Assembly: GCA_035498035.1 (NCBI GenBank)
Contig: DATKAN010000026.1
Span: forward strand, 104,621 to 168,620
Direction: 5' to 3'
DNA: 64,000 bases
Origin: Nitrospiria bacterium
GTDB lineage: Bacteria > Nitrospirota > Nitrospiria > JACQBZ01
Shown: one piece after another, positions 9,931 to 19,246 of the stretch
Layout: the number at the start of each line of letters is the position of its first letter
How positions within the stretch are numbered: the stretch's first letter is position 1
Notes under the pieces: model-generated
The model's database searches: none
Told to the model about the DNA's origin: nothing
Seen by the model: only the letters and a program-made list of their open reading frames with translations
Translations under genes and position numbers: made by a program

Positions 9931-11192
9931 GAGGGTTGCTTAATCCGGGCGATCTCTCCCCCGAGGTTTGAAAATTTCTGTTCGATCTTTTCGTAGCCCC
10001 TGTCCAGGTGATAGACGCGCGAGATCTCGGTCTCTCCTTCCGCGGCCAGGCCCGCAAGGACCAGGCCGGCGCTGGCCCGGAGGTCCGAGGCCATCACCGG
10101 CGCCCCGCTCAAGCGCGAGGTCCCTTTAATCACCGCATTGTTTCCCTGAACATGGATATCCGCGCCCATGCGTCGGAGTTCGGCCACGTGCGAGAACCGA
10201 TTCTCAAACACCGTTTCGGTGATTACGCTCAGGCCGTCGGAGAGCGTCATCAGGGCCATGATCTGAGCCTGCATGTCCGTCGGGAATCCCGGATACGGGT
10301 TCGTCTTGATATCCACCGCGGCGATCCGCCCCGTTGCCGTGGCCCGCACGCCGTCCCCTTCCTCACCAATCTGGACGCCGGCCTCACGCAGCTTTTGCAA
10401 AACGGCGTCCAGATACCCGGGGGCGCAGCCGCGGACGAAGACGGCCCCTCGTGTTATGGCGGCGGCGGTCAGGAAAGTTCCGGCCTCGATGCGATCCGGC
10501 ATGATTTGGTAGGCGCAGGGGTCGTTTAACGATTCGACTCCGTCGATCGTGACGACGTCCGTGCCGGCCCCCTTGATTTTCGCGCCGCACCGAATCAGAA
10601 AGTAAGCCAGATCGGCCACCTCCGGCTCGCGGGCGGCATTTTCGATTACCGTGACCCCGTCGGCCAGGGTGGCGGCCATCATGAGATTCTCCGTGCCCGT
10701 GACCGAGGGAAGATCCAAGTGTATCCGGGCGCCCTTGAGACGTCGGGCCTTGACCGTGACATAACCGTGCTCGATCTGGATCTCGGCCCCCATCTTTTCC
10801 AACCCCATCAAGTGAAGATTGATGGGCCGGGCTCCGATCGCGCAGCCCCCCGGAAGTGAAACTCGGGCCTCGCCGAAGCGCGCGGCCAGCGGACCCAGGA
10901 CCAGGACCGAGGCGCGCATCGTTTTAACCAGCTCATAAGGGGCATCGTGACGGGCCAGCGCGGGCATCCGAACCGCCCACCTCCCCTGACCGTCATCATC
11001 GACCAAGGCGCCGAGATGAATCAAGAGGCGTTTGATCGTCGCCACGTCCATCAGCCTCGGAATGTTCCGGACCCGGAGTTCCGCCCGGCTCAGAAGGGTC
11101 GCCGCAAGGATGGGCAGCGCGGCATTCTTGGCCCCGCTCACCGCCACCTCGCCTTTGAGCGGCTTACCGCCTTTGATTAAAATTTTATCCAT
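9927..11192 (-). CDS. murA: UDP-N-acetylglucosamine 1-carboxyvinyltransferase
   Basis: Commits UDP-GlcNAc to peptidoglycan by transfer of enolpyruvate from PEP. The 421 residues fit the family. The active-site loop with the catalytic cysteine is [11 protein letters not shown] (near residue 117), so the fosfomycin-sensitive Cys form is expected. [18 protein letters not shown] is the N-terminal substrate-binding segment. An R1 repeat ends only 5 nt upstream of the start codon, leaving no clear Shine-Dalgarno sequence. The stop overlaps the hisG start, so it heads the tight murA-his run. Confidence 0.96.
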   Translation of the reverse strand: MDKILIKGGKPLKGEVAVSGAKNAALPILAATLLSRAELRVRNIPRLMDVATIKRLLIHLGALVDDDGQGRWAVRMPALARHDAPYELVKTMRASVLVLGPLAARFGEARVSLPGGCAIGARPINLHLMGLEKMGAEIQIEHGYVTVKARRLKGARIHLDLPSVTGTENLMMAATLADGVTVIENAAREPEVADLAYFLIRCGAKIKGAGTDVVTIDGVESLNDPCAYQIMPDRIEAGTFLTAAAITRGAVFVRGCAPGYLDAVLQKLREAGVQIGEEGDGVRATATGRIAAVDIKTNPYPGFPTDMQAQIMALMTLSDGLSVITETVFENRFSHVAELRRMGADIHVQGNNAVIKGTSRLSGAPVMASDLRASAGLVLAGLAAEGETEISRVYHLDRGYEKIEQKFSNLGGEIARIKQPS

Positions 11193-11197
11193 CGGTT

Positions 11198-11297
11198 ATA
11201 GGGGCTCGCGTCGCCCTCTCCGCTGGCAGAGCCGGTTGGAGCGACTCGACTGAGCTCGTCGAAGTCCTCCCCCCTCTCGCTCCCTTTGCTCGCTGAT
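11198..11297 (-). repeat. R1 dispersed repeat, copy 1 (upstream of murA)
   Basis: The plus strand reads TAGGGGCTCGCGTCGCC, then a GGCAGAGCC hairpin core, one GACTCGACTGAGCTCGTCG module, and a CCTCTCGCTC...CTCGCTG end. Close relatives are at 17524, 35011, 41837 and 51314. The CCCCTATAA end faces the murA start. Confidence 0.85.
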
Positions 11298-11335
11298 TTG
11301 AAACCTGCGAGCAGAACCGGCAGCATCGACTTGAT

Positions 11336-12223
11336 TCATGGTTTTGTTAGAACAATCACCCGATCAACCCCCGCCAGATCCTTTCTTATCTGATCAATCC
11401 GCCAGCCGTTCTGCTCAGCCATCACGCGGACGGGGGACGCCTGCCGGATCCCGACCTCAAGAAAGAGGCGTCCGCCGGGGCGAAGAAACCCCAGGGCGCC
11501 GGGCAAAATCCGACGGTAGTAATCCAACCCGTCGCATCCGCCGTTGAGGGCGATCCGGGGTTCATGAAACCTCACCTCCGGCTGCAGTCGATCCAGTTCT
11601 TCGGCCGGAACGTAGGGAGGATTGGCCGTCATGACGTCAATTTTTTCGTGTAAACGCATCGAGGACAAGGGCTCCAGCAGATCGCCTTCCAGAAATTCGA
11701 TCCGCCCGATCATCTCGTGACGTAAGGCGTTCAAGCGCGCGACATCGAGCGCGGCGGGCGAGCGATCGGTCGCAAGGATCCGAGCCGCCGGATAAAGCCG
11801 GCCCAGCGTGACGGCCAGACAGCCCGTGCCGGTGCAGAGATCGACCAGCGTGATCGGCCCTCCCGGCCGGCCAAACTGCTCCAAAACGGCCTCGATGAGC
11901 AGCTCCGTCTCGGGCCGGGGAATCAACGTGTCCGTTGTAACCCGGAATTCCAGCCCCCAGAATTCCTGCACGCCGAGGATGTATTGGAGGGGTTCCCGGA
12001 GGGCCCGGCGGCGAATCAGGCCCATAAAGGTTTCCTGTTGCTCGGGATCAAGAGATACGGGATCAGCCCGGTAGAGGTCCAGGCGCGTGCAGGTCAGGGT
12101 TTCGGCGATCAGGGTTTCGGCTTCCCGGCGGCCGTCCGGAATCCCGGCCTCGGTCAGCCGATGCGTCGCCGTTCGAAGGAGTTCCTGAAGAGGCATAGAA
12201 TTTTTCTTCAATCGAATCGTCAT
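11336..12223 (-). CDS. prmC: Peptide chain release factor N5-glutamine methyltransferase
   Basis: SAM-dependent methyltransferase that methylates the GGQ glutamine of release factors. The 295-residue protein has the N-terminal helical release-factor-binding domain. The Rossmann SAM loop is VDLCTGTGCLAVTLG (near residue 120) and the family signature NPPYVP is near residue 190. It lies directly downstream of prfA in the same direction, the classical prfA-prmC pairing, which supports the assignment. A second in-frame methionine nine residues in (MPLQEL) is an alternative start. Confidence 0.96.
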   Translation of the reverse strand: MTIRLKKNSMPLQELLRTATHRLTEAGIPDGRREAETLIAETLTCTRLDLYRADPVSLDPEQQETFMGLIRRRALREPLQYILGVQEFWGLEFRVTTDTLIPRPETELLIEAVLEQFGRPGGPITLVDLCTGTGCLAVTLGRLYPAARILATDRSPAALDVARLNALRHEMIGRIEFLEGDLLEPLSSMRLHEKIDVMTANPPYVPAEELDRLQPEVRFHEPRIALNGGCDGLDYYRRILPGALGFLRPGGRLFLEVGIRQASPVRVMAEQNGWRIDQIRKDLAGVDRVIVLTKP

Positions 12224-12255
12224 GATTTGGTTCTGTTCTCATTCGGTGGTCGTGA

Positions 12256-13353
12256 TCAGGAGGCCATGACCGTGTTGAGCCGGTCGGCCTGGTCGGCCGC
12301 GATCAGGGCGTCAAACAGCTCGTCCAGATCCCCGTCGAGCACCTGGGTCAGGCGGTGCAACGTCAACCCGATCCGGTGATCGGTGATCCGATTTTGGGGG
12401 AAATTGTACGTGCGTATCTTTTCGCTACGATCCCCCGTGCCCACCTGGGATTTCCGCGCCTTGGCCATTTCGGCCTCCTGCCGGTTCTGCTCGACTTCCA
12501 AGAGCCGTGCGCGAAGCACGCGCATGGCCTTTGTTCTGTTCTTGAGTTGGGATCGTTCATCCTGACAGCTCACGACCGTGCCGGTCGGGACGTGTGTGAT
12601 CCGGACGGCCGAATGGGTTGTGTTGACGCCCTGGCCTCCGGGCCCGGAGGCGCAGAACGTATCGATCCGGAGATCGCTCGGGTCGATCGTGATGTCCACC
12701 TCCTCCGCTTCCGGGAGCACCGCCACCGTGACGGCCGAGGTATGAATGCGCCCGCCCGCCTCGGTGACGGGGACGCGCTGAACGCGATGGACCCCGCTTT
12801 CAAATTTTAAATGGCGGTAGGCGCCTTTACCTTCGATCGCAACGATGACCTCTTTTAATCCCCCGATCCCGGTCGGACTGGAGCTCATGATCTCGACATG
12901 CCACCGGTGATTCTCGGCATACCGCGTATACATCCGGAACAATTCAGCCGCAAAGAGAGCGGCCTCGTCGCCTCCGGTGCCGGCCCGGATCTCCAGAATG
13001 GTGTTCTTGTCATCGCGGGGATCCCTGGGCAACAAGAGGCGCTTGAGCTGCTGCTCCCGCATGTCTTTACGCTTTAAAAGTTCCTGGCGCTCGTGTTCCG
13101 CCATCTCCCTCAAGCCGGCTTCCGCCCGAGCGTCCCGAAGCATTTCTTCGGTTGCCTCGATCTCTTTGAGAACGACCTTGAATTGCCGGTACTGTTCCAT
13201 GACCTCTTCGAGATCGGCGCGCTCCTTGGCCAGACGCTGAAATTGGGACTGATCCGCGATAACTTTGGGATCGCTTAGGGCCCGAGTCAATCCGTCGAAT
13301 TTATCCTGAATCATCTCAAGCTTTTGTATGAAAACCTGATCGTTCATCGTCAT
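12256..13353 (-). CDS. prfA: Peptide chain release factor 1
   Basis: Class I release factor for UAA and UAG codons. At 365 residues it is full length. The peptidyl-tRNA hydrolysis motif [16 protein letters not shown] is present (GGQ near residue 238). The following [16 protein letters not shown] and the C-terminal helix with [13 protein letters not shown] are standard for RF1. Two in-frame methionines two codons apart could start it. It is flanked by rpmE and prmC. Confidence 0.97.
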   Translation of the reverse strand: MTMNDQVFIQKLEMIQDKFDGLTRALSDPKVIADQSQFQRLAKERADLEEVMEQYRQFKVVLKEIEATEEMLRDARAEAGLREMAEHERQELLKRKDMREQQLKRLLLPRDPRDDKNTILEIRAGTGGDEAALFAAELFRMYTRYAENHRWHVEIMSSSPTGIGGLKEVIVAIEGKGAYRHLKFESGVHRVQRVPVTEAGGRIHTSAVTVAVLPEAEEVDITIDPSDLRIDTFCASGPGGQGVNTTHSAVRITHVPTGTVVSCQDERSQLKNRTKAMRVLRARLLEVEQNRQEAEMAKARKSQVGTGDRSEKIRTYNFPQNRITDHRIGLTLHRLTQVLDGDLDELFDALIAADQADRLNTVMAS

Positions 13354-13365
13354 AGGATTTGAAGC

Positions 13366-13566
13366 TTATGGCTTTTTGTACTTTTTCCGAAACCGTTCGA
13401 CGCGGCCTTCCGTGTCGATCAGCTTCTGCGTGCCCGTAAAAAAAGGATGGCAGGCGGAACAGATCTCCACATGGATGTCGTTCCGGGTCGAGCGGGTCTT
13501 AATGACACTCCCGCAGGCGCAGGTGATGTCGGTCGGTTGATACGCCGGATGAATCCCTTCTTTCAT
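13366..13566 (-). CDS. rpmE: Ribosomal protein bL31, zinc-binding type
   Basis: Large-subunit protein of 66 residues. The four cysteines of the zinc-binding (C+) form are present: CACG (residues 16 and 18) and [10 protein letters not shown] (residues 37 and 40). A GGAGGATCAA ribosome-binding region lies just upstream of the ATG. It sits between rho and prfA, an order conserved in many bacteria. It appears to have its own promoter at 13785-13813. Confidence 0.96.
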   Translation of the reverse strand: MKEGIHPAYQPTDITCACGSVIKTRSTRNDIHVEICSACHPFFTGTQKLIDTEGRVERFRKKYKKP

Positions 13567-13611
13567 TTGATCCTCCTCTACTTGTAAGGGCTCAGGTGCC
13601 CACCGTTATCT

Positions 13612-13702
13612 TTGAGGGCCCTTGCGGGCTTCGCTCCTCCAAGCCCCCACGCCCCGCGATCGGGCGGGCCAAGCCCGATCCTCGTTCCCACCAGCGGGGC
13701 CT
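13612..13702. repeat. R2-type dispersed repeat, copy 2
   Basis: Lies in the leader of rpmE. It contains CCTCCAAGCCCCCACGCCCC and then GGCCAAGCCCGATCCTCG, matching copy 1 at 7.2 kb. It has a strong secondary-structure appearance (GCGGGCTTCGC and GATCGGGCGGGCC arms). Confidence 0.6.
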
Positions 13703-13784
13703 TTTGAGCCGATCCCTCTCGCTCGCCGTGCACCGCGGGACCCGACGGCTCGATGGGATCTTGGTTGTGTCTATAAAACAGGCC

Positions 13785-13813
13785 ATTATAACATTTTTAA
13801 TTTCGTATGAAAA
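13785..13813 (-). promoter_or_regulatory. Promoter for rpmE
   Basis: On the minus strand, TTTTCA (13813-13808) and TATAAT (13790-13785) are separated by 17 nt. The predicted leader of about 215 nt to the rpmE ATG contains the R2 repeat. Confidence 0.5.
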
Positions 13814-13869
13814 GGGCCCGATTGGAAACGCTTTGACCGACCGGCAGTCTGCCAACCGCAGCGGGCAGG

Positions 13870-13899
13870 GAATCGAAATGTTTTTTTTGCGTTCGATTC
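13870..13899. repeat. 8-bp inverted repeat downstream of rho
   Basis: GAATCGAA at 13870-13877 and TTCGATTC at 13892-13899 enclose a 14-nt loop holding eight T residues on the plus strand. It lies 20 nt past the rho stop. The homopolymer run is inside the loop, so this is not a standard intrinsic terminator. Confidence 0.45.
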
Positions 13900-13920
13900 G
13901 AGGCGAGCGGATCGGGGAGG

Positions 13921-15168
13921 CTACTTGTTCATCGATTCGAGGAACTCTTTGTTGGTTTTGGTGTTTTTGATTTTGTCGATCAGGAATTCCATGCTTTCCA
14001 CGGTCGATAGGGGGCTCAAAACCTTCCGCAGAATCCACATCTTGTTCAAATCGTCCTTGTCCACCAGGAGTTCTTCTTTGCGGGTTCCGGACTGATTGAT
14101 GTCGATCGAGGGGAACACGCGCTTATCGGCCAGCTTTCGGTCGAGATGGACTTCCATATTTCCCGTTCCCTTGAATTCTTCAAAAATGACGTCGTCCATC
14201 CGGCTGCCGGTGTCGACCAGGGCCGTCGCCATGATCGTCAGGCTTCCGCCGTTTTCGATGTTCCGCGCCGAACCGAAGAAGCGTTTGGGGCGCTGGAGGG
14301 CGTTGGCGTCCAGGCCGCCCGACAAAACCTTGCCGCTGGGCGGGATGATGGAGTTGTAGGCCCGGGCCAGCCGGGTGATGCTGTCCAGCAGGATTACCAC
14401 GTCGCGTTTGTGCTCGACCAGGCGCTTGGCCTTCTCCAGAACCATTTCGGCGACCTGGGCGTGGCGCTGCGCGGGCTCATCGAAGGTGGAACTGACAACC
14501 TCGGCCTTGACCTGGCGCTGCCAATCCGTGACCTCTTCGGGCCGCTCATCGATCAACAGGACGATTAATGTGATTTCGGGATGATTGGAGAGGACGGCCT
14601 TCGCGATATTCTGAAGCAGGACCGTTTTGCCGGTGCGGGGAGAGGCGACGATCAATCCGCGCTGACCCTTTCCGATCGGCGTGATCAGTTCCATGACCCG
14701 CGTCGACAATTCCAGGGGGTCGTGTTCCAGGCGTATCTTTTCCTCCGGATAGAGGGGGGTGAGGTTGTCGAAAAGGATCTTGTCCCGCGCCGTTTCCGGG
14801 TCTTCAAGATTGACCTTCTCCACCTTCAAGAGGGCGAAATACCGTTCCCCTTCTTTGGGTGGACGGATCTGTCCGGAAACGATGTCGCCGGTCCGGAGAT
14901 TGAAGCGGCGGATTTGAGAGGGGGAAATATAGATGTCATCCGGCCCGGGCAGGTAATTATAGTCCGGCGCGCGCAGAAATCCGAAGCCGTCCGGAAGCGT
15001 TTCCAGGACGCCCTCTCCATAGATGACGCCGTTCTTTTCGGCCTGGGCCTGAAGGATCGCGAAGATCAGCTCCTGTTTTCTCAAGTTGCTGGCCCCGTCG
15101 ATCTTCAGATCCTTTGCGACGTCGTTTAACTCGGCAATATTTTTTTCCTTTAATTCTTGAAGATTCAT
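13921..15168 (-). CDS. rho: Transcription termination factor Rho
   Basis: Hexameric RNA-dependent ATPase that terminates transcription. I chose the ATG at 15168 (415 residues, [10 protein letters not shown]), because it matches the family start and has AAGGAGA 5 nt upstream; the open frame extends 20 codons further without support. The cold-shock-like RNA-binding domain spans residues 50-125. Walker A is [10 protein letters not shown] (near residue 177), Walker [11 protein letters not shown], and the Q/R-loop region is [14 protein letters not shown] strong promoter lies about 310 nt upstream, so the mRNA has a long leader, as is common for autoregulated rho. Confidence 0.97.
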   Translation of the reverse strand: MNLQELKEKNIAELNDVAKDLKIDGASNLRKQELIFAILQAQAEKNGVIYGEGVLETLPDGFGFLRAPDYNYLPGPDDIYISPSQIRRFNLRTGDIVSGQIRPPKEGERYFALLKVEKVNLEDPETARDKILFDNLTPLYPEEKIRLEHDPLELSTRVMELITPIGKGQRGLIVASPRTGKTVLLQNIAKAVLSNHPEITLIVLLIDERPEEVTDWQRQVKAEVVSSTFDEPAQRHAQVAEMVLEKAKRLVEHKRDVVILLDSITRLARAYNSIIPPSGKVLSGGLDANALQRPKRFFGSARNIENGGSLTIMATALVDTGSRMDDVIFEEFKGTGNMEVHLDRKLADKRVFPSIDINQSGTRKEELLVDKDDLNKMWILRKVLSPLSTVESMEFLIDKIKNTKTNKEFLESMNK

Positions 15169-15479
15169 GCGGTTCTCCTTGACGTTGTCCATTCTATGCG
15201 CTCTCGGCCGTAGCCCGCCTTGCGTCAAGCAAGACCCTGGGCAAATTTGAACGTACGCTTTTTAAGTTCTTGATGGTTCGTGTCAAAAGTCTCTTCATCC
15301 ACTTGGCTGACAATGAAGCAGTTTTTCAAGTTGGGTGAGAAGAGTAATATATTGGTGGATAGTTCACCGGGATCGACTCAAGGCCGCTGAAATCTACGCT
15401 GTATGTCTTAATATAAAGAGGAGCTGTATGGATTTCATTCCCTGTTGAAGAATCGGCTTCTTGCGGTGTGTACTTTTGT

Positions 15480-15509
15480 ACTATAGCCGATCATTATGGA
15501 TTTTGTCAA
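15480..15509 (-). promoter_or_regulatory. Promoter for rho
   Basis: On the minus strand, TTGACA (15509-15504) and TATAGT (15485-15480) are spaced by 18 nt. The 300-nt stretch between it and rho (15169-15479) holds no gene I can support and is taken as an untranslated leader. Confidence 0.65.
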
Positions 15510-15534
15510 CCTCTTATTTATGCGTACGGGCACC

Positions 15535-16341
15535 CTATTTTAGATCTTTGGCGCAACGGAAACCGGCGTCCGGATAAGTCCCTTCAGGACTGATATAGAA
15601 ACGATAGGAGGTTCGATAAAAGTACGGAATGGCATAGTGGCCCATGCCGCCCCAACTGCTGCCTCGGATGACCTTGAATTTCTCACCGAAGGTTTCGCTG
15701 GTATAGTCGGAACCGGGGTAAGGCTGATACCAGTCCGAGGTCCATTCCCAGACGTTCCCGGCCATGTCGTAGACGCCGTAAGGGCTCTTTCCGGCTTCAA
15801 AATGGCCGACCGGGGTCAAATCACCGATGCCGGTGTCCCCGGTATTGGCCTTGGTCGCATCGAATTCGTTGCCCCAGGGATAGTCACGACCGTCCGTTCC
15901 TCGGGCGGCTTTTTCCCACTCCGCCTCGGTCGGAAGGCGTTTCCCGGCCCAGCGGCAGAACCGCTCCGCGTCGTACCAGTTGACGTACACCACCGGGTAA
16001 TTTTCGCGGCCGGGCGTGATCTGGCCGGAGGGCCAGTTCTCCGGCGGCCGGGAGCCCGTGGCAATCACGAACGGCTTGTAGGCGGCATTGGTCACTTCAT
16101 ACTTGTCCATGAAATAATCCTGAAGATGGACCTTGTGTTGGGGGTGTTCGTCCAGATACCAGGGTTTCACCGTCCCGAATTCGGTGGCCTTGCCTTCCGT
16201 ATCGACTTTATTGCTGCCCATGATGAATTCGCCCGCCGGAACGAGAACCATCCCCGCCGGCGGGGTCCGATTTTTGGGGCATCCCGCGATGACCACCAGG
16301 CCGACAATCAGGAAGAGGGGGCGCATTATGAGGCGGAACAT
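15535..16341 (-). CDS. SUMF1/FGE-fold lipoprotein lacking the catalytic cysteines
   Basis: Formylglycine-generating-enzyme-fold protein of 268 residues with a lipoprotein signal (lipobox VIAGC, Cys near residue 21). Family blocks in order are VLVPAGEFIMGS, DKYEVTNAAYKPF, WYDAERFCRWAGKRLP, EAEWEKAARG, YPWGNEFD, YDMAGNVWEWTSDWY and the C-terminal GFRCAK. In true FGE, two cysteines follow the GGSW/GGSY block. Here the block reads SSWGGMGHYA and has none, so it is probably a binding or non-oxidase member. A paralogue lies immediately upstream at 16373. Function unknown. Confidence 0.88.
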   Translation of the reverse strand: MFRLIMRPLFLIVGLVVIAGCPKNRTPPAGMVLVPAGEFIMGSNKVDTEGKATEFGTVKPWYLDEHPQHKVHLQDYFMDKYEVTNAAYKPFVIATGSRPPENWPSGQITPGRENYPVVYVNWYDAERFCRWAGKRLPTEAEWEKAARGTDGRDYPWGNEFDATKANTGDTGIGDLTPVGHFEAGKSPYGVYDMAGNVWEWTSDWYQPYPGSDYTSETFGEKFKVIRGSSWGGMGHYAIPYFYRTSYRFYISPEGTYPDAGFRCAKDLK

Positions 16342-16372
16342 TAGAAAAGGCTATCCTTCCATGGGGGAGGTG

Positions 16373-17218
16373 TTATAGGGATTTGGCGCACCGAAATCCG
16401 AAGCCGTTGTTTTTCGTTCCGGGATTAAAAAAGCTGCGGTTGAAGTTCGGGGCGCTGATCCCGCAGTGGTAGCCCGAACAATCGATCCATGATCCGCCTT
16501 TCAGCACGCGGTATTTTTCCCCGTAGTTTTCGGTGGGGCGTTTATTCCCCGGATAGGCCTTGTACCAGCTGGCCGTCCACTCCCAGACATTGCCGGCCAT
16601 GTCCGAGACCCCGTAGGGGCTGTTGCCCTTCGGAAAACTTCCGACGGGGGTGGTCCCTCCCAATTTCAACTGAGGAACGTTCGCCTTTTTGGGATCGAAG
16701 TCGTTCCCCCAAGGGAACCAGCGTCCGTCCCGGCCGCGGGCCGCCTTTTCCCATTCGATATCCGTCGGGAGGCGCTTGCCGGCCCAATGACAAAAGTCGT
16801 TGGCGTCATACCAGCTTACGAAAACGACCGGATGGTTGCCGTTGTTGGGAGGATAGGCGTTGCCGATCCAGTCGCCCGGGGCGGGCCGTCCGGTCGACTC
16901 GATGAATTTCTGGTAAAGAATATTGGTCACCTCGAATTTATCGATGTAGAAGCCGTCCAGATAGACCGTATGCATGGGACCTTCGTCCGGCCATCGGGCA
17001 TCCGACCCCATGATGAAGGGCCCCTGCGGGATCAGGATCATACCGGGCGGCGACGCCGCCCGGGGCGGACTTGTTTTTGGTGCCTCGGCGGCCGATCCCC
17101 CCGTGACCCCTGCGAACAGGCCGAGCGCGTTCACGAGAAGCGAAACCTTGAATAAGAAGAAACAGGGTCTTATCAAATGCTCGAGAACGGTCATGGGGAA
17201 TGATTTTCGAATCCGCAC
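16373..17218 (-). CDS. SUMF1/FGE-fold secreted protein with an FGE-like cysteine pair
   Basis: A 281-residue paralogue of the downstream gene with the same block order (LIPQGPFIMGS, DKFEVTNILY, WYDANDFCHWAGKRLP, IEWEKAARG, FPWGNDFD, SDMAGNVWEWTASWY, GFRCAK). A hydrophobic segment at residues 20-45 looks like a signal peptide or anchor. After GGSW it has CSGYHC, cysteines 247 and 252, the same five-residue spacing as the copper-binding catalytic pair of FGE (CHRSYC in the human enzyme). It could therefore be an oxidase-competent member. No sulfatase gene is visible nearby. An alternative start is the methionine at residue 9. Confidence 0.86.
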   Translation of the reverse strand: MRIRKSFPMTVLEHLIRPCFFLFKVSLLVNALGLFAGVTGGSAAEAPKTSPPRAASPPGMILIPQGPFIMGSDARWPDEGPMHTVYLDGFYIDKFEVTNILYQKFIESTGRPAPGDWIGNAYPPNNGNHPVVFVSWYDANDFCHWAGKRLPTDIEWEKAARGRDGRWFPWGNDFDPKKANVPQLKLGGTTPVGSFPKGNSPYGVSDMAGNVWEWTASWYKAYPGNKRPTENYGEKYRVLKGGSWIDCSGYHCGISAPNFNRSFFNPGTKNNGFGFRCAKSL

Positions 17219-17421
17219 TGCGAGTGCAATCCCGTCTGTGAGAGGGGAGTTAGCGAGCGAATCAAAATAGGGACTTTCTCCACCCGGATGGGAGAATCAC
17301 CGGCTGGAAGGCCGGTTCCTCAACCGTCGGTGCGGGCCATCCGTTTCGGGGTCCCATCATAGCAAGGAATTCACGGGTCGTCAAGGAGAACTTCGCGCAC
17401 GCGTACCGTCGTGGACCGCTA

Positions 17422-17450
17422 TTGACTATTTTCCAACTGCATGTTAGATT
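17422..17450 (+). promoter_or_regulatory. Possible promoter for serS
   Basis: TTGACT at 17422-17427 and TAGATT at 17445-17450 are 17 nt apart, about 180 nt upstream of serS. The remaining 400-nt gap (17219-17628) otherwise holds only the R1 repeat and no coding sequence that I can support. Confidence 0.4.
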
Positions 17451-17523
17451 CCAAATTTCGATAACCACGGTGTTTGGCGGGGGTTGAGAAGATATTCACG
17501 GGCCTCGGCCTTGCATATCTTGC

Positions 17524-17621
17524 CAGCGAACAACGTGAGCGGGAAGGGGAGAACTTCGACGAGCTCAGTCGAATCGCTCCGTCTGGCTCTGCCAGCGGAG
17601 GGGGCGATGCGGGCCCCTATA
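17524..17621 (+). repeat. R1 dispersed repeat, copy 2 (upstream of serS)
   Basis: Same element as at 11198 but inverted on the plus strand: a CGAGCTCAGTCGAATC module, a GGCTCTGCC hairpin core, then GCGATGCGGGCCCCTATAAG. It ends 8 nt before the serS ATG, so it occupies the place where a ribosome binding site is expected. Confidence 0.85.
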
Positions 17622-17628
17622 AGATGCC

Positions 17629-18909
17629 ATGCTGGATCTCAAGTACATTCGAGAACATACGGATCGGGTACGACAAAAGATGGCGGAGCGCGGGCATGCC
17701 GTCGACCTTGAAGGATTGCTCGGGGTGGATCGGGAGCGTCGAGAGCTTACGGTCCGTGGGGACGAGCTCAAGCAGCGTCGGAACGCGGCCTCCGATGAGA
17801 TTACCCGCCTCAAGCAGCAACGGCAATCCGCTGATCCATTGCTGGCCGAGATGAAGCAGGTCTCGGAAGGGATCAAGCAGATCGATGAACGGATTCGCTC
17901 GCTCGACGAACAATTGCAGGAGCGGCTGCTCTACCTTCCGAACCTCCTCCACGACTCCGTTCCGGTCGGCAAGGACGAAAAAGAAAATAAAGAACTCCGG
18001 CGGTGGGGAACCCAACCGTCTTTGGATTTCCCGACGCGGGCTCATTGGGAGATCGGGGAGAAACTGGGCATCTTGGATTTTGAGCGGGCCTCCCGGGTGA
18101 CGGGGGCGCGGTTCGTGTTCTATAAAGGCCGGGGGGCCCGGCTTGAACGGGCCCTTATGAATTTCATGCTGGACCTCCACGTCCGTGAGCACGGCTATGA
18201 GGAGATCCTTCCGCCGGTCATCGTCAATCGCGCCAGCATGATCGGGACGGGACAACTGCCGAAGTTCGAGGAGGATCTGTTTCGCCTCCGGGATGAGGAT
18301 TACTTTCTGATCCCCACCGCCGAGGTGCCGGTCACCAACCTATACCGGGACGAAATATTAGAAGAGGATCGCCTGCCGTTGTCCTACGCGGCCTACACCC
18401 CCTGTTTCCGCCGCGAGGCCGGCTCCTACGGAAAGGACACGCGGGGTCTGATCCGTCAACATCAATTCAACAAGGTCGAGCTGGTAAAATTCACGACGCC
18501 CGAGCGCTCGTATGAAGAGCTGGAGCGGCTGCTCCGGGATGCCGAATCGGTGTTGCAACGGCTCGGGCTGCATTATCGGGTCGTGCTGCTCTGCACGGGG
18601 GACAGCGGTTTCTCGTCGGCCAAAACCTACGATATCGAGGTCTGGCTTCCGGGACAGAACCAGTTTCGGGAGATATCCTCCTGCAGCAATTTCGAGTCGT
18701 TTCAGGCGCGGCGGGCCGGGATCCGGTATCGGCTGAAGGGCGGCAAAAAGACGGAGTACGTCCACACGCTCAACGGTTCCGGTCTGGCGATCGGCCGCAC
18801 CGTCGTGGCGATCCTTGAAAATTACCAGCAAAAGGACGGCAGCGTGCTCATTCCCGAAGCCCTGCGCCCGTACATGGGCGGGGTGGGGGAGATTCGGGCG
18901 GATCGATAA
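17629..18909 (+). CDS. serS: Seryl-tRNA synthetase
   Basis: Class II aminoacyl-tRNA synthetase charging tRNA-Ser. At 426 residues it is full length. An N-terminal long coiled-coil tRNA-binding arm (residues 25-105, rich in heptads) is followed by the catalytic core. Motif 2 is [14 protein letters not shown], with [10 protein letters not shown] after it, and motif 3 is [17 protein letters not shown]. An R1 repeat lies immediately upstream and no strong Shine-Dalgarno sequence is visible. Two tRNA-Ser genes are in the same 7-kb region, one directly downstream. Confidence 0.97.
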   Translation: MLDLKYIREHTDRVRQKMAERGHAVDLEGLLGVDRERRELTVRGDELKQRRNAASDEITRLKQQRQSADPLLAEMKQVSEGIKQIDERIRSLDEQLQERLLYLPNLLHDSVPVGKDEKENKELRRWGTQPSLDFPTRAHWEIGEKLGILDFERASRVTGARFVFYKGRGARLERALMNFMLDLHVREHGYEEILPPVIVNRASMIGTGQLPKFEEDLFRLRDEDYFLIPTAEVPVTNLYRDEILEEDRLPLSYAAYTPCFRREAGSYGKDTRGLIRQHQFNKVELVKFTTPERSYEELERLLRDAESVLQRLGLHYRVVLLCTGDSGFSSAKTYDIEVWLPGQNQFREISSCSNFESFQARRAGIRYRLKGGKKTEYVHTLNGSGLAIGRTVVAILENYQQKDGSVLIPEALRPYMGGVGEIRADR

Positions 18910-18912
18910 ATG

Positions 18913-19025
18913 CGAAAATAGAGCAATAGAGAATAGACCGCGTTCTCACGCTATTTTTGGTTCGCGTCTAAATTCTATCGCTGCATTGTTCGAACGCTCC
19001 GTAAAATTTGCAAGGCAAATTTTAC
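18913..19025 (+). repeat. R4 MITE-like repeat forming the leader of tRNA-Ser(UGA)
   Basis: A 113-nt stretch that is closely similar along its whole length to 24274-24386, in front of the other tRNA-Ser gene. It ends in a 15-bp hairpin: CTCCGTAAAATTTGC (18997-19011), loop AAG, and its complement at 19015-19029, whose last four bases are the tRNA 5' end. The element is itself imperfectly palindromic. Confidence 0.85.
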
Positions 19026-19108
19026 GGAGGGGTGGCCGAGTGGCCTAAGGCGGCGGTCTTGAAAACCGTTACCCGAAAGGGTCGTGGGTTCGAATCCTAC
19101 CCCCTCCG
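19026..19108 (+). tRNA. tRNA-Ser (anticodon UGA)
   Basis: Acceptor GGAGGGG (19026-19032) pairs with CCCCTCC (19101-19107), with discriminator G at 19108. The D arm (TGGCCGAGTGGCCTAAGGC) is of class II type. The anticodon loop CTTGAAAA gives UGA, the variable arm is ACCCGAAAGGGT, and the T arm is GTGGGTTCGAATCCTAC. The CCA end is not encoded. It lies downstream of serS. Confidence 0.96.
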
Positions 19109-19169
19109 GAATTTTTGCTTCGCGAAATTTCAGAGCATTGGAGCGGTGGACATTGGAAGATGGACACGG

Positions 19170-19207
19170 CTCACAATGCGGTCTAATACTCCATGGCTCT
19201 ATTTTCA
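19170..19207 (-). repeat. R4 partial copy, inverted
   Basis: The reverse complement reads GAAAATAGAGCCATGGAG followed by TATTAGACCGCATTGTGAG, matching the first 38 nt of the tRNA-Ser leader at 24274. It lacks the terminal hairpin. It lies between tRNA-Ser(UGA) and the FMN reductase gene. Confidence 0.65.
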
Positions 19208-19246
19208 AGGGAAAATTTCCCCTATTTACCGTTTACGATTAACGCT

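Noticed and set aside
17219..17628. T-box leader upstream of serS
   Set aside because: No T-box sequence or specifier stem is recognisable; the gap is mainly the R1 repeat.
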